6,919 nt of DNA from Planctomycetota bacterium (GTDB lineage Bacteria > Planctomycetota > PUPC01), in NCBI GenBank assembly GCA_003559755.1, contig PWKM01000262.1:1-6919 (forward strand), given 5' to 3'. Each line of letters opens with the position of its first letter. Positions within the stretch are counted from its first letter, which is position 1. The notes below the pieces were generated by a model. The model worked only from the letters and a program-made list of their open reading frames with translations, searched no databases and had not been told where the DNA came from. This document shows, piece after piece, positions 1 to 5,894 of the stretch. The position numbers and the translations under genes are program-made.

Positions 1-54
1 GGCCAGCGGGCCGCGGGCCCGCAAGCTCAACGTCGGGCTGCGATTCGGTGCCAT
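1..54 (-). CDS. cas5: Cas5 (type I-C), N-terminal fragment cut by window edge
   Basis: Only the first 18 codons are visible, from an ATG at 54-52 to the left edge. A strong Shine-Dalgarno GGAGG lies 8 nt before the ATG (plus-strand CCTCC around 63-67), and the gap to the end of the cas3 frame is only 26 bp, so the two are almost certainly co-transcribed. The peptide begins MAPNRSPTLSLRARGPLA. The stretch LSLRARGPLA resembles the first beta strand of type I-C Cas5, which usually continues into a conserved CFTRPE-like motif that would lie outside the window. In type I-C, Cas5 replaces Cas6 as the pre-crRNA endoribonuclease and caps the 5' handle in Cascade; this is family knowledge. Gene order cas3-cas5 also fits type I-C. 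The assignment rests on context and a very short match. Confidence 0.68.
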   Translation of the reverse strand, partial: MAPNRSPTLSLRARGPLA

Positions 55-80
55 CTCATTTTCCTCCAAAACAAAGCCGG

Positions 81-575
81 TTATACAATTAGCGAGCCGG
101 GGCTGGACCTCGGCTCGTCGCCATCAATCAAACCGAACGAATCGTCGTACAGGTGTTCGAAGCCGGTCGCCAGTGTGAAGAGCCGTTCCGAGACCTCCTC
201 GAGCGCCCCGACATCTACGAGTTGGGCGAACGAGCGGCTGTATATGTTCACCGTGTAGGGCTGGAGCGCCCGGAGTGTCCTACGGTTCGGTCCCTCTTCG
301 CGCAGCGCGTCCAGCCATGCCGGAGCATCGCCATAAGGAGCAATCACCGTATGCGAGAACTGATCTTCGATCAAGCGGAAGCGCTTCGCGACAGTTGCGA
401 AGTTGAAGTCCGCCCGGAGCGCCTGGATACCACGAGCATCGAGGTGGCCCGTGTGATAGAGCATTCGAAAGTAGGTGTCGAACAGAGCGGGGTCGTTCGG
501 GTCGAGCTCGCTTCCTTTCTCCTTGAGCAGGGAGAGGGTGGTCTCCGCCCCACGTTGTGGCATTCCCAGAGGCGG
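81..575 (-). pseudogene. cas3: Cas3 C-terminal domain, separated from the helicase by an in-frame TAG
   Basis: This is the direct continuation of cas3 in the same frame after the TAG at 578-576, running PPLG and then MPQRGAETTLSLL to TAA at 83-81. With one sense codon in place of the TAG, the whole gene would encode 750 residues, a normal length for a type I-C Cas3. The visible segment (FDTYFRMLY, LRADFNFATVAKRFRLIE, EEVSERLF) has the mixed helical character of the Cas3 C-terminal accessory domain, which in solved Cas3 structures caps the single-stranded DNA channel. There are no frameshifts or further stops, so the nonsense change is probably recent or the segment is still used. An in-frame ATG at 563-561 could in principle start a separate 160-residue polypeptide, but only GGGA directly abuts it, a poor ribosome site. 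Confidence 0.85.
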
Positions 576-2333
576 CTAGGTCGGCGCCCGGTAAACGACG
601 ACGCGGCCGCGGGCCAGCCTCCCTTCGCGATTGCAGCGACCGGCCGCCTGTACCACGCTGTCCAGACCTGCGAGGGCGCGATAAACCACCGGGAAGTCAA
701 TATCCACACCTGCTTCGATGAGCTGGGTGGACACCAGGCGACAGGGGGCACCGGTGAGCAGAGTTGCATTCACTTGTTTCAGAACGGCGGACCGATGAGC
801 CGGACACATCAGGGCCGACAGGTGAACGGCGGAATCGTTATCTGTCCGGGCGCCCAGTTGTGTGGCGAGTTCCCGAGCGTCCTTGCGGCGATGGACCACG
901 ACGAGCACCTGCGGCTCGTCCGCCAGTTCCGCTGCCAGTTCATCCCAGCCAGCCGGTTTGTCATCGGCCGCGGGCCAGGTGTAGCTCACGCGGCTCAGTC
1001 GTTGGAAGAGGGCCAAGGGGGCGGTGATGATCGGGCGGACATTCCTGAGGCCGGCGGGAAAGCTGTTGCGCGCCGCCAAGGCCGGTGGCGTCGCCGTTGA
1101 CAGGACGATGGAGCATCCGTAGTTCGAGACCAGTTCGTTGAGTGCGTCGACGATCGGGACAAGGAACTGCTCGGGGAGGGTCTGTACTTCGTCGAGAATC
1201 ACCACGCTTCGAGCTATATTGTGCAGCTTCCGGCAGCGCGAGGGGTGGTTGGAGAACAGGGATTCGAAGAACTGGACGGTGGTCGTGACGACCACCGGCG
1301 CATCCCAGTTTTCGCAGGCGAGTTCATGACGACGAACGAGGTCATCGCCGTATCGGGCCTCGCGTGTTTCCGGGTTGAGATTGGAATGATGCTCGATGAC
1401 GTTTTCGGCGCCGAGCGCGTTCCGGTATTCCTCGGCGTTCTGCTCGATAATACTCGTGTACGGGATAACCACGATGATACGCCGAAGACCGTGGTGTTTG
1501 GTGTGGCGGAGAGCGAACGACATAGAGGATAACGTCTTTCCGCCACCAGTCGGTACGGTGAGCGAGAATATGCCGGGGCGGTCCTCGGCGGCCGAGCGGC
1601 AGGCTCGAAGGACTTCGGAGCGGGCTTTGTTAACCTCGCGCTCCCGCGCCTCGGCTGATAGATTCGCGACCTTATCGTTAATGCAAGCATCGAGTCGATT
1701 CTTAAGATCGGCAATGTCCGCATACCTTGACCGGGTCGCGGCGACGGTCGGATCCGCGAAGGCCTCGCTGTTCAGACGGTCTGCATCGACCAGGGCGGAG
1801 AATAGGAATCGCGTCCAGAACGCCCTACGGCGACGCTCCATTTGTATGTCGGGACGGCCCTTGGGAGCTCTCCATAAGAAGGCTGGCAAATCGGGAACTG
1901 GCCTTTCGGCGATTTCATTGGGAAGGTCCGAGCGGATCGCCTCAAGAACTGGAATGTTCTCCCGAAGTCGCTGCTTGAGCGGCTTGGGGCCGCATTCCGT
2001 AGAGACGATATTGGCCAGACCGCTATGGTGGCCTGCGATGGCAAGAGCGAGAAAAAGACCGAGCTTGTCATCGCGCTCACGGGCCAGAGCCGCTCCGGCC
2101 CCTGAGTGATCGACCGAGACGTTCGCTCCCCGGAGCTTCTGTTGGAACTCCTGCCGGTATTTCCCAATGTCGTGCCACAGTCCGGCAAGTTGGCCCCAAT
2201 CACTGGAACCGAATGCTTCAGCGAAGGACTCGGCGAGTTCGGCGGCATTTGTGAGATGGTCTGACAGCAGTTGCCAGGTCGGCGTAGCTTGGTTCGGCGA
2301 GGAGCTTCGCGCGTAAAAGACTGTCTTGTTCAT
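576..2333 (-). CDS. cas3: CRISPR-associated nuclease/helicase Cas3 (HD and helicase part), ended by premature amber codon
   Basis: Cas3 is the nuclease-helicase that Cascade recruits to unwind and degrade target DNA. From the ATG at 2333 the frame gives 585 residues. The HD nuclease domain comes first: H26, the WHDIGK motif with H54 and D55, H76 in DHSGAG, H102-H103 in GHHSGL and D183 in LVDADRL. The superfamily 2 helicase follows: Walker A PTGGGKT (261-267), DEVQ box (381-384), STATP motif III (412-416) and the motif VI arginine-finger region QAAGRCNREG (562-571). The frame stops at TAG 578-576, fifteen residues after motif VI, where the family continues into a C-terminal domain. That domain follows in the same frame (next entry). 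I chose the ATG at 2333 because GGGTGGGA lies just upstream and homology-like sequence starts there. The longer frame from a GTG at 2420 adds 29 cysteine-rich residues with no Cas3 character. HD fused to helicase in this order, followed by cas5, suggests type I-C. All nuclease and helicase motifs look intact. Confidence 0.93.
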   Translation of the reverse strand: MNKTVFYARSSSPNQATPTWQLLSDHLTNAAELAESFAEAFGSSDWGQLAGLWHDIGKYRQEFQQKLRGANVSVDHSGAGAALARERDDKLGLFLALAIAGHHSGLANIVSTECGPKPLKQRLRENIPVLEAIRSDLPNEIAERPVPDLPAFLWRAPKGRPDIQMERRRRAFWTRFLFSALVDADRLNSEAFADPTVAATRSRYADIADLKNRLDACINDKVANLSAEAREREVNKARSEVLRACRSAAEDRPGIFSLTVPTGGGKTLSSMSFALRHTKHHGLRRIIVVIPYTSIIEQNAEEYRNALGAENVIEHHSNLNPETREARYGDDLVRRHELACENWDAPVVVTTTVQFFESLFSNHPSRCRKLHNIARSVVILDEVQTLPEQFLVPIVDALNELVSNYGCSIVLSTATPPALAARNSFPAGLRNVRPIITAPLALFQRLSRVSYTWPAADDKPAGWDELAAELADEPQVLVVVHRRKDARELATQLGARTDNDSAVHLSALMCPAHRSAVLKQVNATLLTGAPCRLVSTQLIEAGVDIDFPVVYRALAGLDSVVQAAGRCNREGRLARGRVVVYRAPT

Positions 2334-2417
2334 GCATTCCCACCCGCAGCAGCCGAACCGGAATTTCCGCTCCTGGTAGCGGTGATCGCACCCAGATCCG
2401 GGGATGCCGCAAGGTAA

Positions 2418-2432
2418 CACTTAAGTCAAGTG
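2418..2432. promoter_or_regulatory. Inverted repeat at the predicted cas3 transcription start, possible operator
   Basis: CACTTAAGTCAAGTG is an inverted repeat with 5-bp arms (CACTT and AAGTG) and a 5-bp spacer. It also contains the perfect 8-bp palindrome ACTTAAGT. It begins 7 bp downstream of the proposed -10 box, where a bound repressor would block initiation. No regulator for it can be named from this window. Confidence 0.3.
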
Positions 2433-2438
2433 AAAAGC

Positions 2439-2467
2439 ATTTTACCGCGGCACACCGGAGTAGGCAA
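2439..2467 (-). promoter_or_regulatory. Probable sigma70-type promoter of the cas3 operon
   Basis: On the minus strand a -35 box TTGCCT (2467-2462, 4 of 6 consensus bases) is followed after 17 bp by a -10 box TAAAAT (2444-2439, 5 of 6). The predicted start is near 2432, leaving a leader of about 100 nt before the cas3 ATG at 2333. The spacing is ideal and the position is right for the first gene of a cas operon, so cas3 probably does not depend on readthrough from the recombinase genes. The promoter is inferred from sequence only. Confidence 0.5.
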
Positions 2468-2710
2468 GCAGAAAATCTAATCTTGGGTAATTGTGCGTAT
2501 GAAAGATGGGCATGAAGCTTGTCAACGAACAAACAACCGTCGAATTCAGTCTCTCCATGATGCGCGAACAGGCGAAGCCATCTACGCCCAAGGTCCGGAA
2601 ATGGCCATCTTCGTGTTGACGGAGTTGGCGGCCCGCCTGGGCAAACAGGCCAGTGGACATCTGTCGTTCACCACGTCCTCGGGAATGTATCGCACGTTAT
2701 GTTGCGTCCC
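2468..2710. other. Gap of 243 bp between recombinase and cas operon, no intact gene
   Basis: This stretch separates the end of the truncated recombinase gene from the cas3 promoter. No frame on either strand here has a good ribosome site and a recognisable product. Part of it (about 2535-2648, plus strand) reads like the N-terminus of an IS66-type transposase and is listed separately. I see no convincing terminator hairpin followed by a T run for the recombinase operon. Confidence 0.5.
2535..2648 (+). pseudogene. Possible remnant of an IS66-like transposase N-terminus
   Basis: The plus-strand frame that includes the ATG at 2493 encodes a stretch containing SLHDARTGEAIYAQG, then PEMAIFVLTELAARLGKQ. 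The pattern of an AxxIYAQGxE motif followed by a leucine-rich helix ending in LAxRL resembles the N-terminal segment of some IS66-family TnpC transposases as I remember them. A few codons later comes TTSSGM, loosely like the family's TPSGM. After that the frame turns into antisense recombinase sequence, so no catalytic domain is present. If real, this is a short relic of a transposase that was overwritten or deleted. It could also be chance coding-like sequence, since the match is from memory and covers fewer than 40 residues. Confidence 0.28.
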
Positions 2711-3595
2711 CTACCGGCCATTCCAGGGAGAGTTGGCAGTCGGATACAGGGTGATCCAAAAGTTCCTCCATTTCAAAAGCTCCCCGGCCTTACCGAATAT
2801 CGCCACCGCCACCATCGGCTCCCTCATCCCCTGCACCACTTCCCATTCATCCCGATCCTTCAGTCGCGTATCCCCGTTCTCGAACCGCCCGTACACGTTC
2901 GCACCGGCATAGACCGGGTTCTTGAGGATGTAGGTGACCGCGTTCCGATGCCATTTCGCGCCCCGGCGCGTGCGGACTCCCTCCTCGTTCAGCCTGCGGG
3001 CCACGCCGGCCCGACTCTTCAATTCCAGGAACAACTCGAATATCCGCCGCACGACTTTCGCCTCCCCGGGCACCTCGACCAGTTTCCCGCCGACCTTCTG
3101 GTAGCCGAACGGCGGCGGACCACACGACCAGTCGCGATCATGCAGCCGCCGCAGATGTCCCTCTCTCACCCGCTCGATCATCTGCTCGCGCTCGAACTGG
3201 GCGAAACTGCCCAGCACGTGCAGCGTCAACAGCCCCATCGGGTCAGACGTATCGAACTGCTGGTCGACGGCCGCGAACTCGACGCCATGGCCCCGAAGCC
3301 GTTCGATCAGTTCGATGAGGTCCGGCACGCTGCGCGAGATCCGATCCACCTTCGTCACCACCACGACGTCGAACTCGCGTGCGTCCGCGCCGGCCAGCAT
3401 CCGCTGCAGCTCGGACCGTCGCATGTTCTTGCCCGACAGACCGGCATCCATGTAGATATCGTAGACCGAGTGCCCGTTCGTCGCTGCGTACTGCAACAGC
3501 CGCCTCTTCTGTGTCTTCAAGCTGTTGCCCTCGACCTGCGGCCCCGTCGAGACGCGCAGGTAGAGGGCGGCCTTCGTTTCGTTCTCCCGCGTCAA
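2711..3595 (-). CDS. Serine recombinase, truncated before the zinc ribbon
   Basis: This is a DNA recombinase of the large serine (resolvase/invertase) family. The resolvase catalytic domain covers about residues 8-150, with LYLRVST (nucleophile S16), VTKVDRISRS carrying the conserved arginines (82-89), and the hinge motif LGSFAQFERE (128-137). The recombinase (DNA-binding) domain follows from PPFGYQ (161) to NPVYAG (226-231) and HEPI-like REPMV (258-262). Family members then continue into a zinc ribbon and coiled coil, as the upstream paralogue does. Here the protein ends at 294 residues with an unrelated-looking tail after about L274 (WRNFWITLYPTANSPW). Translation starts at TTG 3595-3593, overlapping the upstream stop as TTGA. 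A strong AGGAGG lies 7 nt before it (3608-3603), so it is translationally coupled. It may be inactive, or may act with the full-length partner. Confidence 0.88.
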   Translation of the reverse strand: MTRENETKAALYLRVSTGPQVEGNSLKTQKRRLLQYAATNGHSVYDIYMDAGLSGKNMRRSELQRMLAGADAREFDVVVVTKVDRISRSVPDLIELIERLRGHGVEFAAVDQQFDTSDPMGLLTLHVLGSFAQFEREQMIERVREGHLRRLHDRDWSCGPPPFGYQKVGGKLVEVPGEAKVVRRIFELFLELKSRAGVARRLNEEGVRTRRGAKWHRNAVTYILKNPVYAGANVYGRFENGDTRLKDRDEWEVVQGMREPMVAVAIFGKAGELLKWRNFWITLYPTANSPWNGR

Positions 3596-5202
3596 CCCGC
3601 CGCCTCCTGTTCCGCGCTGCCGGCCGCGATCTCCCGCCAGGTGTCGACGGGCACGTCCGCTTGCTCCAGACCGGCCAGGTAGTTGAGCGTGATATCGATC
3701 CGGCCGTCAGCGTAAACCTCGGCCCCGTCGATCATCGCCCGCAACAGGTGCCGCTGGTCGTTGAACGAGAGGCTGGGGAACGTCTTCTGCAGGTCTGCGA
3801 ACCGGTCGGCCAGGTCGTCCGGATCAACGGCCCGGACTCCGCCGTGCGGGATTTTCGCATCCAGTTCGGCGATCTCGTTCGCGACGGCCAGCTTCTGTTT
3901 CTCGAGTTCGGCCCGCCGATCCCGGAACGCCTCGAGGTCGATGGCTGATTCCTCGTACAGCTCGACCAGGCGATGCTCCCGGTCGCGCAGGTTGTCGAAC
4001 TCCTTCTCCAGCCGTTCCGTACGTCGGTTGAGCGGGGTGACCTGCGACTTGAGCCGCTTCTTGTACTCTTTCAGCTCCCGCCGGAGTTCGTCGGAACTGA
4101 ACCCGACGAGCTGTCCGGTCACCGCCTTCTCCAGGTCATCGGCCCGGTAGGAGCACCCCGAGCAGAAGGACTTGCCCTTCTGCATGGAGCCGAGACAACG
4201 GTAATAGCGGTGCACCGAGCCCCGTTTCCTGTTGCGGTTGGTGACCCCCGACATGGTACTTCCGCAGTGGCCGCACCGGATCATCCCGCCGAGCAGGTGC
4301 GGCGATGCGTCCGTCCAGGACCGCCGGCCGTAATTCCTCTCCAGGATCGACCGGGCCTCTTTGAAGTCCGGCTTGTCGATGATCGGCTCGTGCGCGTTCT
4401 CGGTCACGATCCAGTGTTCTTCGTCCACCTGCCGCATCCCGCCCCGCTGGCCCGTCCGCTTTCCGTACCGCAGCGTTCCGATATACACCGGGCTCGACAG
4501 AATCCGCCGGACACTGGCCCGCGACCACTGCTTCCCGTTCCGCGTCCGGTAGCCGGCCGCGTTGATCGATGTGATCACTTGCCGGACGCTCCGGTGTTCG
4601 AGGAAGTCGGAGTACATCTGGCGGACGAGCTTCGCCTCGGCGTCGTCGATCTCCAGCTTCTTGGTCTTCTTGTTGAGCCGGTATCCGAACGGGGTCTGCC
4701 CGCCGCTCCATACCCCGCCCTTGGCCCGTTCCCGCATGTTCTCGCGCACTCGCTCGGCGGTCACGTCGCGCTCGAACTGGGCGAAGCTGCCCAGGATGTT
4801 CAGGGTGAGACTTCCCATCGGCGTCGAGGTGTCGAACGACTGGGACGCAGATACGAACTCGACGTCCCACGTCTTGAGGTGGTCGATCAACCCGAGCAGG
4901 TCGCCCAGGTTGCGGGACACGCGGTCGATCCGGGCGGCGAGGATAATATCGAGCTTCCCGTCTCTGGCCCACTGGAGCATCTTCTGGTAGGCGGGCCGTT
5001 TCGTGTTCTTCGCCGAGAAGCCGGCGTCGGTGAACACCTTGACCACGGTCCATTCCCGCATCTGGGCGTAGGAGAGCAGTTGCGACTCCTGGGCCAGGAG
5101 CGAGTCCCGCTCGACCTGCTTGTCGGTCGAAACCCGGAGGTAGATGGCGCAGCGGTTGCGTTCGTTTTTCCGCCGTCGTCCGTTCTCCCGTCTTCGGGCC
5201 AT
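3592..5202 (-). CDS. Large serine recombinase, full length
   Basis: This site-specific DNA recombinase has 536 residues and the complete large-serine architecture. The resolvase domain covers about 17-160 with CAIYLRVST (nucleophile S25), AARIDRVSRNLGDL (conserved arginines) and LGSFAQFERD (137-146). The recombinase domain covers about 170-290, with PFGYRL, NGKQWSRASVRRIL and SSPVYIGT. The zinc ribbon has IRCGHCG (C310, C313), YYRC (C336) and CSGC (C347, C350). A long coiled coil follows at about 370-450, which in this family controls synapsis and the direction of recombination. The start is the ATG at 5202, followed by a basic leader (ARRRENGRRRKNERNR). The ribosome site there is weak. It overlaps the next recombinase by 4 nt, so the two are made together. 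No recombination directionality factor or att site is identifiable. Such enzymes excise and integrate islands, phages and SCC-type cassettes. Confidence 0.95.
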   Translation of the reverse strand: MARRRENGRRRKNERNRCAIYLRVSTDKQVERDSLLAQESQLLSYAQMREWTVVKVFTDAGFSAKNTKRPAYQKMLQWARDGKLDIILAARIDRVSRNLGDLLGLIDHLKTWDVEFVSASQSFDTSTPMGSLTLNILGSFAQFERDVTAERVRENMRERAKGGVWSGGQTPFGYRLNKKTKKLEIDDAEAKLVRQMYSDFLEHRSVRQVITSINAAGYRTRNGKQWSRASVRRILSSPVYIGTLRYGKRTGQRGGMRQVDEEHWIVTENAHEPIIDKPDFKEARSILERNYGRRSWTDASPHLLGGMIRCGHCGSTMSGVTNRNRKRGSVHRYYRCLGSMQKGKSFCSGCSYRADDLEKAVTGQLVGFSSDELRRELKEYKKRLKSQVTPLNRRTERLEKEFDNLRDREHRLVELYEESAIDLEAFRDRRAELEKQKLAVANEIAELDAKIPHGGVRAVDPDDLADRFADLQKTFPSLSFNDQRHLLRAMIDGAEVYADGRIDITLNYLAGLEQADVPVDTWREIAAGSAEQEAAG

Positions 5203-5265
5203 CTATTCTATCCGTAAACTCTTGCTACCGGACACATTGAGCCTTCTTTCGGCCGGCAAAGCAAC

Positions 5266-5418
5266 TCAATTCCTCGAGCTTTCTCGACCTTTCCGAGACC
5301 GGGCATGACGAAGGATGCTCTTCGCCTGGAGCTCCGCCACGGCCTCTCGCAGCGGTGCCTCTTCCTCGGCGTCCACCCGCACGTAGCGGACTCGAATACG
5401 TCCCGGTTCTGCCGTCAT
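5266..5418 (-). CDS. Small hypothetical protein upstream of the recombinases
   Basis: This is a 50-residue frame from ATG 5418-5416 to TGA 5268-5266, ending 63 bp before the recombinase start and reading the same way. The product starts MTAEPGRIRVRYVRVD and continues with an acidic segment (AEEEAPLREAVAELQ) that should form an amphipathic helix. It ends in a basic tail (RHARSRKGRESSRN). Codon third positions are mostly G or C like the neighbours, which supports real coding. A GAGAG stretch lies a few bases before this ATG. In-frame ATGs further upstream (5433, 5481, 5613) would lengthen it, but the added residues look less protein-like. I do not recognise the family. Its place at the head of the operon suggests an accessory factor of the recombinase pair, for example a small DNA-binding or directionality protein, but that is a guess. 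Confidence 0.5.
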   Translation of the reverse strand: MTAEPGRIRVRYVRVDAEEEAPLREAVAELQAKSILRHARSRKGRESSRN

Positions 5419-5782
5419 CGATCTCTCGCACATAACGCGACACTGTCCCTCTATCAGGATTAATACTGGACGGACGCCCATTGTGTCGGGAAAAATATCA
5501 AGAAATCTGGACGTGCCGTGCCGCCGCTCCCCGCGCGGAACTTGCCGGCAGCGGGCGTTGCCGATACACTGCACGAATTCGGACGGGAAGGGCTCCGGAT
5601 TGTTCTCCCGCACAGGTCTGCCGATTAAAACTCATACAAAAGGCGTTCATTTGCGATGGCCCACATGATTTCTGATTCGGACCTCTGGCGTTTTCTTCGG
5701 TGGGAGCCGGCCTCACCGGACGAGCAGCGGCGGATGTGGCGCGAGTTCTCTCAATGATTCCAAAAACATGCCCAAAATCGCC
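5419..5782. other. Divergent intergenic region between recombinase operon and XRE gene
   Basis: About 360 bp separate the minus-strand recombinase operon from the plus-strand regulator promoter. The region should contain the recombinase promoter. The best minus-strand candidate pairs a weak CCGACA-like -35 with TATTAA at about 5463-5468, only 4 of 6 matches each, so I do not call it. AT-rich patches at about 5456-5467 and 5490-5505 stand out from the GC-rich background. The only possible gene is the 33-codon ORF listed separately. A recombinase attachment site could lie here, but it cannot be recognised without a second copy to compare. Confidence 0.4.
5656..5757 (+). CDS. Possible small ORF, 33 residues
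   Basis: A short plus-strand frame runs from ATG 5656 to TGA 5755-5757 and encodes a peptide beginning MAHMISDSDLWRFLRW and ending MWREFSQ. It is rich in tryptophan, arginine and acidic residues and looks like a folded helix rather than random sequence. There is no good Shine-Dalgarno site, and a second ATG three codons in could equally be the start. It ends 36 bp before the promoter of the XRE gene. It could be a real microprotein, the tail of a decayed gene, or chance. I do not recognise it. Confidence 0.22.
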   Translation: MAHMISDSDLWRFLRWEPASPDEQRRMWREFSQ

Positions 5783-5804
5783 GACAAGCCCCTTGACAAG
5801 CCCC
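5783..5804. repeat. Tandem direct repeat GACAAGCCCC overlapping the -35 box
   Basis: GACAAGCCCC occurs exactly at 5783-5792 and again at 5795-5804, a 12-bp period. The second copy overlaps the -35 box TTGACA at 5793-5798. Two same-facing copies about one helical turn apart at a promoter suggest a binding site for a regulator, possibly the XRE protein encoded downstream. A chance duplication cannot be excluded. Confidence 0.45.
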
Positions 5805-5822
5805 GCGCGAAACGTTTATATT
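5793..5822 (+). promoter_or_regulatory. Strong sigma70-type promoter for the XRE/ImmA operon
   Basis: A perfect -35 TTGACA (5793-5798) is followed after 18 bp by TATATT (5817-5822), 5 of 6 bases of the -10 consensus. An alternative -10, TTTATA at 5815-5820, gives 16 bp spacing. Transcription should begin near 5829-5831, leaving a leader of about 65 nt before the preferred start codon at 5895. This is the best promoter in the window, typical of an autoregulated repressor gene. Confidence 0.7.
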
Positions 5823-5827
5823 ACCTG

Positions 5828-5841
5828 AACAGTTAACGGTT
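5828..5841. promoter_or_regulatory. Palindromic operator candidate at the XRE transcription start
   Basis: AACAGTTAACGGTT is a nearly perfect dyad: AAC.GTTAAC.GTT is symmetric at 12 of 14 positions, centred on GTTAAC. It covers the predicted start point just downstream of the -10 box. XRE-type repressors commonly bind short dyads of this size at their own promoters. Autoregulation by the downstream gene is therefore likely, but it is inferred. Confidence 0.5.
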
Positions 5842-5894
5842 GGCGTGTGGCCGATCACGTTGCACATAAACCGCGGGAGGCGGAGAGGGCCAAT

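Noticed and set aside
8..22. GC-rich palindrome around GCGGGCCCGC at the left edge
   Set aside because: It lies inside the cas5 coding start and matches the local codon bias. There is no T run or other sign of a terminator.
545..575. Hairpin after the cas3 amber codon (CCGCC pairing with GGCGG) as a readthrough signal
   Set aside because: The stem is only 5 bp with a loop of about 21 nt, which is expected by chance in GC-rich sequence. It is not evidence for programmed readthrough.
153..1100. Long plus-strand frame of 315 codons opposite cas3
   Set aside because: It is fully antisense to recognisable Cas3 helicase and C-terminal domain sequence, and its product shows no domain. High GC content commonly creates such open shadow frames.
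2334..2420. Upstream GTG start for Cas3 adding 29 residues
   Set aside because: The added residues are cysteine-rich and unlike Cas3, the leader from the predicted promoter would be only about 12 nt, and the ATG at 2333 has a usable ribosome site.
3973..5217. Plus-strand frame of 414 codons opposite the full-length recombinase
   Set aside because: It is antisense to clear catalytic, zinc-ribbon and coiled-coil motifs, and its own product is low-complexity (rich in P, V, R and L) with no recognisable motif.
5847..5894. GTG start extending the XRE protein by 16 residues
   Set aside because: It lacks a good ribosome site, whereas the ATG at 5895 has GGAGAGGG at 5 nt spacing and begins directly before the HTH domain.
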